A DNA stretch of 64,000 nucleotides from Cafeteria roenbergensis (lineage: Eukaryota > Sar > Bigyra > Bicosoecida > Cafeteriaceae): positions 1 to 64,000 of the forward strand of contig VLTN01000063.1 of NCBI GenBank assembly GCA_008330645.1. The letters run 5' to 3'. How positions within the stretch are numbered: the first letter of the stretch is position 1; each line of letters opens with the position of its first letter. Both the position numbers and the translations under genes were made by a program. Below are positions 30,184 to 39,812 of the stretch, piece after piece. The notes below the pieces were generated by a model, which was not told where the DNA came from, ran no database searches, and was given only the letters and a program-made list of their open reading frames with translations.

Positions 30184-32531
30184 ATGAAGAGCGGCGCGGC
30201 GCTCGTGCTCGCCCTCGCGGCGGGCGCCACGGCGTACAACAACGGCCTGGGCACCGTGCCCCCGTTGGGTTGGAGCTCGGTGAGCAGCCGGCTGCGGCGC
30301 AGCTTCAACTCGCGACGCGTATCGCCCGACCCAAACGCGCCCCACAGGGCCGCAGTCGCCCCGCTTCTGGCATGGCGGTGCCGGTAGCCGGCCCGGGCCG
30401 CTCACGGTCGGGAGCAGGAAAGGATTTGGCGCCCACAGGCCCAGACGTCGGGGCTCGCCGGCGGAGAACCCTCGTCCCACGGCAGCCTCGCTTGCTCGCG
30501 GCCGCGACTCCTTTCCCGGCCCCTCCTGCGCAGTGGTGTGTGCAAGACGTGACGTGCGGCCTGGTGGACACGTGCACGGAGAGCGAGATTCACAGCGTCG
30601 TGGACGCAATGGTGCTACAGCAGATGCCCGGCCTCGGCTACAAGTACGTCTTCCTCGACGACTGTGAGAGCCGACGCCGCCGAAAACTTGTGGCGGCTGG
30701 CAGGGCACATGAGCGCCCTTGTCCGCGGCGCGCGGAATTTGTGCCCACGCGGGGCAGTGGTCGCCGCGGACGCAAGCCGGACACTGGCGCCCGGCAGGCC
30801 CGCAGAGCGCCTGCTGAGCGCCCGCTCAGCGCCCGCAGAGTGCCTGCTGGGTGCTTGGCCATCACGCGCGCCGGTCGATCGCTCGCATGCCCCGCCCGAG
30901 CCGCGCCGCAGGCTGGGCGTCGACCGAGCGGGACGCCAACGGAAACATCCAGCCCGACGCCTCCCAGTTCCCCTCGGGCATCCCCTCCCTCCGGGAGTAC
31001 GTTGACAAGGCCGAGATGGAGCTCGGCCTCTACACCTGCGCCGGTGAGCCAGCCGGGACCAAGCCGCGCCTGCCCGCTCCAGGGCCCGCCGTCGCCTTCC
31101 GCCAGCCTGTGACCGAGGAAAAACGCAGGAGGGAGAAGGAGGAGGAGAGGGGGGGGGGCTACCGCAGCAGTCGCGCGAGCATCACCGGCCTGGCGCCGGT
31201 TCGCCTGCCCCGCCCCACCCCTCGCGCGCTCGCTCTCTGCGGCCCACCCCTCGCGCGCTCGCTCTCTGCGGCCCACCCCGGCGCGCCTCGCAGGCCCCAC
31301 CACCTGCCGCTGGAATCGCACCGGCTCCGGCGGCCACTACGTCGCGGACGCCCTCACATTTGCCAAGTGGCAGATTGACTTTGTCAAGGCGGACAACTGT
31401 CACCACCCGCACGAGCCCCCCCCCGTGTACTACGGGAACCTCAGCCACGCGCTGAACATCAGCGGCAGGGCTATGAGCTTCAACCTCTGCGAGTGGGGCG
31501 AGGACGCCGTGTGGACCTGGGGCACCAGCATTGCGCAGGTGAGCCGCTCGCCCGGAGCGCTGCGTGCAGCCAGCGCGCCGACGGCAATCCCTCCCCCCCC
31601 GCTTCCCATCATCACCACCACATCAACAACAACAACAACATAATTGTCACGCGTGCACGCGCGCGCGCTCGCTGCTGCAACCCGCCGCTGCTGACCCCTG
31701 CCCGCCCCTCCCGATACAATCTCCCCCCCCCGTGCGCAGTCGTTCCGCGTGGGCCCGGACCACCTCCCCGTGTGGTCCTTCCCCGCGCTGCAGCAGGAGC
31801 GCCGCCTCTGGCAGAGCCAGCTGGAGGGCCTGCCCGTGTCGGCGCTGCAGGCGGCGCACCCCTCCCTCTCCGCCCGCGACCTGGCCGCGGAGGAGGCCAA
31901 GCGGGCGGAGCGGCTGGCCTGGGACGCGCGCATGCGCGCTGCCGGGCGCAAGGGGGGCCTCTCGGCCTCGCTCGCCTCCCTGGAGCGCCGGTACGCGGCG
32001 GGCCTCGGCCAGGGCACCTCCGACATCATCGAGCACATGGCCGTGGTGGCCAACTCCACGTCGGCGTACGGCAAGGCGGACCCGGACTTTGCGGAGACGA
32101 TGCTGTGGTTCCTCACGCCGTTCACCGACTCCCAGACCGAGTGGTCGTTCTGGTGCCTGTGGGGCGGGAACCTCCTCATGGCCACCGACACCCGGTGGAT
32201 GTCGGCTGAGAAGTCCTCCATCGTGCTCAACGCCGAAGCCATCAACGTCCACCAGGACCCCACTGCGCCCCCGGGCTCGCGCCGCTCCATCGCGGCCAAC
32301 AAGGTGCAGCTCTGGGCGCGGGACATGTCAAACAGCGACGTCACCGTGATCCTGTTCAACCCCACTGAGACGAACCAGACGGCCGCCATGCAGTGGTCCG
32401 ACGTCGGCATCAGCGGCACTCCGGCGGCGGTGCGGGACCTGTGGCAGCACGCCAACCTGCAGCCAAACATGGCCGGCTTCGCGCGGGAGCTCGAGCCGCA
32501 CCAGGTGGCGATGCTGCGCCTGTCGCGCTAG
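30184..32531 (+). CDS. Secreted GH27 alpha-galactosidase-like glycosidase, 464 aa, five exons
   Basis: Exons are 30184-30279, 30534-30663, 30912-31043, 31294-31538 and 31740-32531, all introns GTGAG...GCAG. A signal peptide (MKSGAALVLALAAGATAY) precedes NNGLGTVPPLGWSSWC, the hallmark start of GH27. Next come VFLDDCW, ERDANGNIQPDASQFPSGI, LGLYTCAG, and DFVKADNC with the nucleophile at about Asp153. The acid/base segment appears to be KADPDFAETM (about 313-322). The stretch between the two active-site parts has a charged helical insertion (about residues 215-300) absent from usual family members. The C-terminal beta domain has VILFNPTETNQTAAMQW. It should release terminal alpha-galactose, or a related sugar, from glycans outside the cell or in a vacuole or lysosome. 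Confidence 0.87.
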
Positions 32532-32932
32532 CTGCGCACGGCTGCCGGTGGCGCTGGCGGTGTCGCCGCGGGGCATGCTGCGCGGTGCGGCTCGCGTTGG
32601 CGCGGGCGCACGCGCGCGCGTGCGTCGGGCTCGCCTGGCCCTGCCCATGCGCGCAGGAAACTCTGCAACTCAGAATTGCGACGACGATGCGCAAACGCCA
32701 CATTGCTGCCCGGCCGGCACGCTCGCACACACAACAGCGTGCGCGCACCCCCCCTCCCGCCCACAAGTCCTGCCAGCAGCCGTTCCGTGGCTGCGTCACC
32801 GAGGCTCGAAGCGGGGGCAGCGTGTGGTGTTGTCGGGCTCTGCGCCGGGCGAGCAGGGCCGCCGAAAACACTCCCGAAACGTGGGGGGAGGGGACCGCGC
32901 CAGGGGGCGGGCCACGTCGCCAGCGTCGAAAA
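32532..32932. other. Intergenic stretch
   Basis: 400 bp between the alpha-galactosidase stop and the kinase start, both plus strand. GC-rich without repeats or recognisable elements. The kinase ATG sits in AAAAATGGCGGA, a favourable start context. Confidence 0.4.
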
Positions 32933-34105
32933 ATGGCGGATGCAGGCGCGGGCTCCCATGCCAAGGGCCCTGCGCGCGCACCCAAGCGGCCGAGGCCTGC
33001 CGGCCTGGCCGGCGCCTACGGACAGCGAGCGCTCAAGCGCCTGGACCAGATCCGCGTTCTGGGCCAGGGCCAGTTCGGGTGCGTCAAAGAGTACTCCCTG
33101 AAAGGGGCGAAGGCGGGGCGGCCGATGCGCGTGGCCCTGAAGCAGCCGCTGGTGGACCCCAAGAGCGGCGCCGAGCTCGGCAGCGTGAAGGAGCTGGCGG
33201 CCCTGGCCGAGCTGAGCGGCTGCCGGGGCGTCGTGCAGCTCGTGGACGCGGTTCCGGGGCCGTCGGGGCAGGTGTGGCTGGGGCTGGAGCGGTGCGTGGG
33301 GGACTTGAGCGACCTGATTTGCGACTCGGGCCTGGTGCTGTCCGAGGCTAACGTCAAGGCGCTGGCGCAGGCCCTGCTGGGGGGGCTCTGCGAGATGCAC
33401 GAGCGGGGCTGGATGCACCGCGACTTGAAGCCGGAGAACGTGCTGTTGTCTGTGTCGCCGGGCGCGGCCGAGCTGCGGCTGGCGGACTTTGGGCACGCGT
33501 GCAGGCTGCCGCGGCCGGAGCAGGCGATGGGCCACATGTTTGCCACGGTGTGGTACCGCGCGCCGGAGCTGATGATGCACGCTCCCACGCACGACGACAG
33601 GGTTGACGTGTGGGCAGCGGGCTGCATCATCGCCGAGCTGTTCCTGCGCCGGCCGCTGTTTCCAGGCGAGCCCGGGGGCGCGATCGGTGCGAGGGACGAG
33701 GAGGAGGGCACGCTGTCGCAGGTCTTCCGCCTGCTGGGCACCCCCTCGGACGACGACTGGCCGGGCTGCAAGTCCCTTCCCGGCTGGCGCGAGTTCGAGC
33801 ACCGCGCGGCGCAGCGCATGACGGACGTACTCAAGGGCACCGGGGCCTCGCCCCTGGCGTGCAGCCTTATCGCCGACCTGCTGATGATGGACCCTGCCAA
33901 GCGGCCGTCGGCCCGGCAGGCGCTGGACCACGTGTGGTTTCGCATGGACCCACACCCCACGCGCCTCGGAGAGATCCCGCTGCCGACCAAGTCCACTCAG
34001 GCGGCCGCGGGAATCTTGCTGGCAGAGCGGCGCCGGGCCGCACAGGCGGGCGCGGCAGGCCCTGCCAAGGCGGGGGCTGCTGCAGGCGCCGAGGCACCGC
34101 AATGA
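32933..34105 (+). CDS. CDK-like (CMGC) protein kinase, 390 aa
   Basis: A complete serine/threonine kinase domain: GQGQFG glycine loop (about 43), Lys in VALKQP (about 69), HRDLKPEN (about 161), DFGHA (about 184), WYRAPELMM and DVWAAGCIIAELFLRRPLFPG, with a CMGC-type insert after that. The YRAPEL segment and the C-terminal LGEIPLPTK tail recall the CDK7/CDKD and CDK10/20 groups. The PSTAIRE-like helix is not conserved (GAELGSVKELAALAEL), so no cyclin partner can be proposed. ATG at 32933 follows AAAA and gives a 35-residue basic tail before the domain. Single exon. The last 40 residues are Ala/Gly-rich. Confidence 0.85.
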   Translation: MADAGAGSHAKGPARAPKRPRPAGLAGAYGQRALKRLDQIRVLGQGQFGCVKEYSLKGAKAGRPMRVALKQPLVDPKSGAELGSVKELAALAELSGCRGVVQLVDAVPGPSGQVWLGLERCVGDLSDLICDSGLVLSEANVKALAQALLGGLCEMHERGWMHRDLKPENVLLSVSPGAAELRLADFGHACRLPRPEQAMGHMFATVWYRAPELMMHAPTHDDRVDVWAAGCIIAELFLRRPLFPGEPGGAIGARDEEEGTLSQVFRLLGTPSDDDWPGCKSLPGWREFEHRAAQRMTDVLKGTGASPLACSLIADLLMMDPAKRPSARQALDHVWFRMDPHPTRLGEIPLPTKSTQAAAGILLAERRRAAQAGAAGPAKAGAAAGAEAPQ

Positions 34106-34494
34106 CGAGCGGGGGCAGTGCGCGCCTCTTGAACGTTGCGCGCCCGCTTCTGGGTCGGCTTGACAACGTGTGTTTGTGTGTGTGCGCGCGACAGAGAGTG
34201 TGAGGCAGCGGAGCAGCGAGAAGCTGCGAGCGCAAAGTCACTTGCTTTCGCACCCGATCCGAGGCCGCGTGCCACACAAACGGCTCACGGCCGAGGGCAG
34301 CGCCGCGGCGCACCAGACCCCCGCAAGGGTGGCGGCGGCGACCCAAGACACGAACCAGCGAGAATGCAACGGACAAAGCCGCACCCGCCAGCTGCCCCCC
34401 CCCCCCTCAACACGCAGAGAGACAGAGAGGGGGCGAGAGGGGGAGGGCGGGACGCGTGCACGAAGGCGCTCGCACGCCCGGCGGCGCCGCGGCG
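34106..34494. other. Convergent intergenic stretch with purine-rich low complexity
   Basis: 388 bp between two converging kinase genes. It contains TG-rich DNA near 34160-34185, a C-run near 34400 and GA-rich low complexity at about 34405-34455. It should hold both 3' ends; no AATAAA signal was noticed. Confidence 0.45.
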
Positions 34495-36648
34495 TCAGTA
34501 GCGGATGGTGGTGAACTCCATGTCGGGCGGCACGAGCATGCGGATGAACTCCTCGTAGGATATGCGGCCGTCCTGGTCGGCGTCGTACTCGCGGATGTAC
34601 TCGAGCAGCTTGGCCTCGTCGTCGCCCCTGAGCACGTCGCGCAGCTCGTCCAGCGTGATGGTGCCGTCGCCGTTCTTGTCGTACTGGCAGAATGCCCACC
34701 AGATGTTGTTCTGGTGCTCAATCATCTGCAGCTCGGACGTGGCGGCCAGGAACTCCTGCAGGTCGATGGTGCCGTCCCGGTCCGCGTCCATGGCCTCCAT
34801 GGCGCGCATGACCTCGTCCTCCGTGGCCGAGTCGCCGATGCCCATCTTGCGGATGGCGGCGGCCAGCTCCTGGTACGTGATGAGCATGTCGGCGTCCGTG
34901 TCCATGGCGTGGAACTGCCCGGCGAGCACCTTGAGGTCGTCGGCGGACAGCGTGGAGCTGATGAGGCGGAGGGCCTCCCGGCGGAGCCGGTTCCGCGCGT
35001 TGAAGTGGGTCATGGCCCGGATCACCGACGAGTCCAGCGGCGTGTCCGGCGCGGCGCCGTCGCCGGTGACCCAGGGGTGGGCCAGCGCCTGTGCCAGCGT
35101 GTACCGCCTGAACGGCTGCTTCTCCAGCAGCCCGGAGACCAGCTCGCGGGCGAGGGGCGAGATGGCTCCCCACGCCTTGCCTGAGAAGGTGAGCGGCTCC
35201 GAGCGGATGGCCCGGTATACCTCCGCGGCCTTGGTGGCGGTGGCGCCGAAGGGCACCGTGCCGGAGAGCAGGAGGTAGAGGTTCACGCCCAGCGACCAGA
35301 TGTCGCAGCTGGCGGTGTACCGGCGGGCGAGGACCTCGGGCGCGATGAAGAAGGCCGAGCCGACGCCGTCCGTGATCTCCTCCTGCGGCTCCGCGATGAC
35401 CGTTGCGAGGCCGAAATCCGCGATCTTGAGCTCCGCCTTGCCCTCCGTGGAGGCGAAGAGGAAGTTCTCCGGCTTGAGGTCCCGGTGGACGACGCCGCGG
35501 GCGTGGCAGTGGGCCACGCCGACGAGCATCTGCCTGAAGAGGTAGGAGGCGACCTTCTCGCTGAAGTGCGAGCAGCGGACCACGTACTTCATCAGGTCGC
35601 CGCCCTGACAGTACTCCATCACCAGGTGCACGCACGTGTCGTCCTCCACCATGTCCTCGATGTTCACCACGTTGCGGTGGCCGCGCACGCGGTTCATGAT
35701 GTCCCCCTCGAGGAAGGCGGACTCCTTGCTCTTGTTCACCACGGAGCTCTTGCTCTCACCGGCCCGGCCGCCGATGCCAGGAATCAGCTCGGCGGCCGCG
35801 GCGGCGCCGCCGGCAGTGGCGGCTGCAAGTCCCGCGGGCTTGGGCTCCCTGGGCGCCGGGTCGGCGGGCGCGGCCTCGCCAGAGGCATCCGTGCCCGAGC
35901 CGCCGGTGCCCGACGCCTCCGTGACCGGCCTGGTCGATGCGCCGGCGTCGCCGGCAGGCGCAGTCCCCGTCGCGCCAGCGCGAGCGGCAGTCGCAGCGGG
36001 CGCGGCGGCAGCGGCCTTGCCGCCCATGATGCCCATGGCGCGAATGCGCCTCGCTGCCTGCGCGACAGCGGCAACCCGCTTCGCCTTGGTTGCCGCCATG
36101 TTGCGCACGTCCGGCTTGAGCTTCTTGATCGCGAACAGGGGCGCGTCCTCACGGCCCGCGTCCTCGATGCGGCGGGCGAGCATGACCTCGCCGAAGGAGC
36201 CCTTGCCGAGGCGCTGGGGCAGCACCTCGTAGGCCTCCTCGAGGGACGCAACCTTCCGCACCTCGACCGACCCGACAGTCCCCGTCCCGTGGTCGGGGTC
36301 CCACTCCGGCGTTTGCGCTTCGCCGTACGTCTTGGGCACGACTGTGGGCGTCTCGACCTCGGAGGCACCGGTCGTGGACAGCGCGGCGCGGCTGCCGGAA
36401 CTGCGCGCCGCCGGCTTCTGCGCCGCTGATCGCGCGGGGTCCGAGCTGCGTCTCGAGGCGGTCGGCTTCTGCGCCGACTCTTCGCTGGAGCGACCACGGC
36501 CTGGGGACCGGGATGCGGGGGCAGGGCGAGAGCTGGCCGCCGACGAGGTCCCGTGCTGCGCGTCGCGAGGCTTGACCTCGACATGCGAGTGGTCAAGCGA
36601 CTGACGGCGGGCCTCGCCGGCCGACGGCTTGGAGCCCGAGCAGCCCAT
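34495..36648 (-). CDS. Calcium-dependent protein kinase (CDPK), 717 aa, probable N-myristoylation
   Basis: Single exon. ATG 36648 gives MGCSGSKPS, a classical N-myristoylation site with a palmitoylatable Cys3; the frame upstream has only a TTG. Kinase: LGKGSFGEV (about 148), Lys in FAIKKLK (about 174), HRDLKPEN (about 386), DFGLA and SPLARELVSGLL. Four EF-hands follow, with loops starting DTDADM, DADRDG, DKNGDG and DADQDG; loops 2-4 look canonical and loop 1 is weak. Between the ATP-binding Lys and helix C lies about 120 residues of Ala/Gly/Pro/Thr-rich sequence, which would loop out of the N-lobe. CDPKs are known in plants, alveolates and some stramenopiles. It should couple calcium signals to phosphorylation at a membrane. 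Confidence 0.92.
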   Translation of the reverse strand: MGCSGSKPSAGEARRQSLDHSHVEVKPRDAQHGTSSAASSRPAPASRSPGRGRSSEESAQKPTASRRSSDPARSAAQKPAARSSGSRAALSTTGASEVETPTVVPKTYGEAQTPEWDPDHGTGTVGSVEVRKVASLEEAYEVLPQRLGKGSFGEVMLARRIEDAGREDAPLFAIKKLKPDVRNMAATKAKRVAAVAQAARRIRAMGIMGGKAAAAAPAATAARAGATGTAPAGDAGASTRPVTEASGTGGSGTDASGEAAPADPAPREPKPAGLAAATAGGAAAAAELIPGIGGRAGESKSSVVNKSKESAFLEGDIMNRVRGHRNVVNIEDMVEDDTCVHLVMEYCQGGDLMKYVVRCSHFSEKVASYLFRQMLVGVAHCHARGVVHRDLKPENFLFASTEGKAELKIADFGLATVIAEPQEEITDGVGSAFFIAPEVLARRYTASCDIWSLGVNLYLLLSGTVPFGATATKAAEVYRAIRSEPLTFSGKAWGAISPLARELVSGLLEKQPFRRYTLAQALAHPWVTGDGAAPDTPLDSSVIRAMTHFNARNRLRREALRLISSTLSADDLKVLAGQFHAMDTDADMLITYQELAAAIRKMGIGDSATEDEVMRAMEAMDADRDGTIDLQEFLAATSELQMIEHQNNIWWAFCQYDKNGDGTITLDELRDVLRGDDEAKLLEYIREYDADQDGRISYEEFIRMLVPPDMEFTTIRY

Positions 36649-37064
36649 CAGTCCGGCCAAGCTCGTGACCAGCAGTCTGGCTGCTAGGGGAGGGGTCGTG
36701 CAGGGGGCGGTAGCGCAGCGCGCGGGGGGACGGGGCAGCTGCCCGAGGCTGGCGCGGGCGACGGGCGCTCAGCCGACAAATTGCCCGGGGCGTTGCCGCA
36801 ACGAGTCCGGCTGCCCGCTCGTGGCCCGGTGAGGGAGCGGCGCGATTCGGGCCCTCGTGAGGCGCTGGGGAGCGCAACAGCGAGGCTCCTCGCGAAGCAA
36901 GTGGGGCCCGGAGCGGACGGGCGGGGCAGGCGCCGGCACCGCCGTCGGGAAACCAACGCGTGGCAAGGTAGCGCCATCCCGTCGGCCGGCGAGCGGCTCT
37001 GCCGGGCAAATCACTCCGCATTTGCCGACGGAGGCGACCGGGGGCTGGTCACTCCGAGGCGGCC
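36649..37064. promoter_or_regulatory. Upstream region shared by CDPK and HAD phosphatase genes
   Basis: 416 bp between divergent start codons. GC-rich, without TATA-like or repeated elements that could be recognised. Confidence 0.45.
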
Positions 37065-38266
37065 ATGGCAGCCGCTCCTACGGCGTCGCTCGAGGGCGTG
37101 GTGTTTGACCTCGACGGCACCCTGCTGGACACCGAGCCCGCCTACTTTGCCGCGTACAGGCAGACAGCCCTCGCGTGAGATTCCGCTGCAGGCGCCCACC
37201 CGCACCTCGGTCGCCCCCCTCCCGAGGCGAGCCAGCGGGCTTGCACCGCTCCGACCAGTCGTGGCTGCAGGAGGGGGCATGCTTGCGCCCAGGGTCGGGC
37301 GCGAAGCGGCATTGCGGGCGCGGGAGGCGTCCGAATGAGCCGGCTGGTCTGCAGCGACGGCGGCGCCTTGCCACAAGAAAGGAGACAACCTGGCCAGCTG
37401 GGCACGGGGGCTGCCACCGGCCCTCGCTGTCGCACAGCACCGTGCACCCGGGCTCGCTGTCCCTGGACCGCCGGACGGCGCAAGTCGCCCGCCCCCGGCC
37501 GCGCACCCTTGCGTGCTGGCCGCCCTCGCTGCTCCAGCCTGAGACTTCGAAGCTGCGCTGGGCTGTCCGCAGGCTGGGGGCCGCGACGTACACGTTTGAG
37601 GACGACCACATCCTGATCGTGGGGTCACAGGAGCATGCCGGGGCGGTGCTGCTGGTGGACCGCCTGCGGCTCGACTGTTCCCCGGAGGCCTTCCTGGCCA
37701 AGCGGGACGAGTTCCTTGGCGACGGCTTCGCGAGGGCGGGGCCGCTCCCGGGCGCGGTCGACCTCGTGCGGCGCGCGTCGGCACGTTTCCCCGGCAAGGT
37801 GGCCGTTGCCACGTCTAGCTCGCGCGAGTACCTTCGGTCCAAAGTAACGCCGCACGCGGACGGCGGGGCAGAGCTGGCGGAGGCCAAAGCGGCTCTTTTC
37901 GGGCCGTTTCTCGGCGGCGAGGCGGCGGCCGGCGAGGGCGGGAGCGGCCCCATCGCCGCGGCTGACGCGGTGGTGGTGTGCGGAGACGACGCGGGGCCAG
38001 GGGGCAAGGCGCTGGCCTCCAAGCCTGCCCCCGACATCTTCCTGGCCGCCGCTGCGAGGGTGGGCGCCGACCCTGCGCGCTGCATCGCCGTGGAGGACTC
38101 GCCGGCCGGCGTGCGCGCGGCCCACGCTGCGGGCATGCGGGTTGTGTTCGTTCAGGGCGACGAGCGCGTGAGGGCCAAGGACCCCGCCGCAGCGGCGCTG
38201 GCGGTGGTCGTGGCCACGGGGCTCGACAAAGTCGACTGGGACGCGCTCCTGGGAGGCGCGCGCTGA
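37065..38266 (+). CDS. HAD-superfamily phosphatase, GS1/HDHD1-like, 267 aa, two exons
   Basis: Exons are 37065-37174 and 37573-38266; the intron is 398 nt (GTGAGA...CCGCAG). Motif I is VVFDLDGTLLDTEP (nucleophile Asp at about residue 15), motif II is VAVATSSS, motif III is the Lys of SKPAPDIFL, and motif IV is VEDSPAGVRAAHAAGM. The order and spacing fit the beta-phosphoglucomutase / GS1-like branch, which includes pseudouridine-5'-phosphatase and small sugar phosphatases; the substrate cannot be decided. Between motifs II and III there is an Ala/Gly-rich insertion (about 25 residues). Splicing joins QTALA to LGAATYTFEDDH in frame. A minisatellite starts 15 bp after the stop. Confidence 0.85.
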
Positions 38267-38280
38267 CCAGCACGCGGGTG

Positions 38281-38471
38281 CGCTCGCCCCCCGTGGTCGG
38301 GGTGCGCTCGCCTCCCGCGGTCGGGGTGCGCTCGCCTCCCGCGGTCGGGGTGCGCTCGCCTCCCGCGGTCGGGGTGCGCTCGCCTCCCGCGGTCGGGGTG
38401 CGCTCGCCTCCCGCGGTCGGGGTGCGCTCGCCCCCCGCGGTCGGGTTGCTCTGGTCTCCCGCGGTCGGGCG
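38281..38471. repeat. 24-bp minisatellite, seven clear copies plus one degenerate
   Basis: The unit is CGCTCGCCTCCCGCGGTC followed by GGGGTG. Copies start at 38281 and every 24 bp to 38425, and a degraded eighth copy runs to about 38471. The unit length is a multiple of three, so all frames stay open (for example SPPAVGVR), but no gene needs it. It lies in the 3' flank of the HAD gene. Confidence 0.95.
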
Positions 38472-38801
38472 CTGGTCTCGCTTGGCGTGGCCGCGAGCGG
38501 CGCGTCGGCGCCGACGATTTGTTGGGCTGTTGAGCTGCGCGAGTGTTGGCGTGTGTGTGTGTGCGTGCGTCTGTGTATGGCGGGGCGGCGGGGCCAGCGC
38601 GTGGGCCCGAGACAAGCATATGCACCTTCAATTCTGAACAGGCGGCCAACGTGCGCAGGCACGGCAGCGTGCGGCCCGGGGGGGGCGAGAGAGGGCGTGC
38701 GCATGCCGCCTCGGGAGCGGGAGATCCGACGCCTCGCCTCCCTCGCCGCGCGGGGCCAAACACGGCGTGAGCGCGGGCTTGACCCTGCGGGGCAGCGCCG
38801 C

Positions 38802-39056
38802 TCACGGGCCGGACTTGTTCATGGCGTTGGAGAGGATTCCGACGATGGCGGAGCCGATCACGACGAACACCATGATTCCCAGCACCCAGGGGGAGAGGGC
38901 GGGGGGGTCGTCGGCGGAGGACTTGTTCTTCTTGGGCTTGGTGCCCTTGCCGATGCGGTTGGCGGCCTCGGAGCGGGCCGAGAGGGCCTTGGGCACGCCG
39001 GCAGAATGCGTCTTGAAGGCGCTGCCGCGCTTGGTGGCGCCCTTGCGGGAGCTCAT
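38802..39056 (-). CDS. SERP1: RAMP4/SERP1 (Ysy6-like) ER translocon-associated protein, 84 aa
   Basis: A tail-anchored ER protein: basic cytosolic N-terminus (MSSRKGATKRGSAF), NRIGKGTKPKKNKSS, then PPALSPWVLGIMVFVVIGSA, a single C-terminal membrane span, and a short tail. Length and layout match the RAMP4/SERP1 family, which associates with ribosomes and Sec61 and stabilises new membrane proteins. ATG at 39056 gives the usual family length. It shares a 755 bp upstream region with API5. Confidence 0.9.
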   Translation of the reverse strand: MSSRKGATKRGSAFKTHSAGVPKALSARSEAANRIGKGTKPKKNKSSADDPPALSPWVLGIMVFVVIGSAIVGILSNAMNKSGP

Positions 39057-39812
39057 CTTGGTGCTTCCGGAAGAATCAGCCTGCGAGGCGGCGGTGCGGG
39101 CAGGCTCAAGAGGACGGAAGCGGCGGCGTGGACAGCAGCAGCAGCAGGCGGCCTCGGGCTCCCGCGCCACGGGCAGCCAGCACTGACGCAAGCGCCCGTC
39201 GCACACGCGGCACGCGGAGATCACCGTCCTTGCGGCAGGTCTGGCGGAGGCCTGGGCCCGGTGAGGCGGACGCAGCGAGGGCGGCGGCCCCGGGGCACGG
39301 GGAGCCAGCAGCCCGAACCGGCGCCCCTTGACCACGCACGGCGCCGGCAACGGCTGGCGATCCCGGGACGGCCCAGCGCCAGGAGGGCGGGCACCGCGGG
39401 GCGGTCCTCGCGGCCGGCGGCTGGCGGGGGCCGCGGGGGGGGGGGGGCGCGACGGTCTGGCCTGCAGCGCGTGGGGCAGGCCGCTGCGGGGCGGGCGTGC
39501 TGGCACGGGTGCGAGCCCCGGGGAGGGCTGGCCACGCCGCCGCCCCGCCGCCACGAGTGTGCGCTCGGGGCGGTCGCTGGCCCAGGGCCGCTGGCTCACC
39601 ATTGCGGTCTGCCGTTGTGCCGGGGGGAGGGGCGTCGCAACGTGGCGCATCGCGGCTGCAGAGCCCGATCCTTGGGCTCCCGACGCCGTTTTCCTGCTCG
39701 GCCATCGTCGCTCTGCGCGCGAGGACCCAACGTCGTCTGGCTTTGCGACCGGGCGCAGTCCAGCGCGTCGCGCCCCTGCCACCCGACCACCGGCAGTGAG
39801 GAGTTCGTTGCC
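39057..39812. promoter_or_regulatory. Divergent upstream region of SERP1 and API5 genes
   Basis: 755 bp between the two start codons. It contains a G-run near 39435-39448 and otherwise unremarkable GC-rich sequence. No second gene was recognised, although the API5 frame is open upstream of its ATG. Confidence 0.4.

Noticed and set aside
30601-31292. Long plus-strand frame through the alpha-galactosidase introns as an alternative unspliced protein.
   Set aside because: The GH27 motifs are restored exactly only by the GTGAG...GCAG joins; the unspliced frame breaks them.
32528-34102. Antisense frame of 524 codons opposite the CDK-like kinase.
   Set aside because: His/Arg/Leu-rich shadow of the kinase; the plus strand has every kinase motif.
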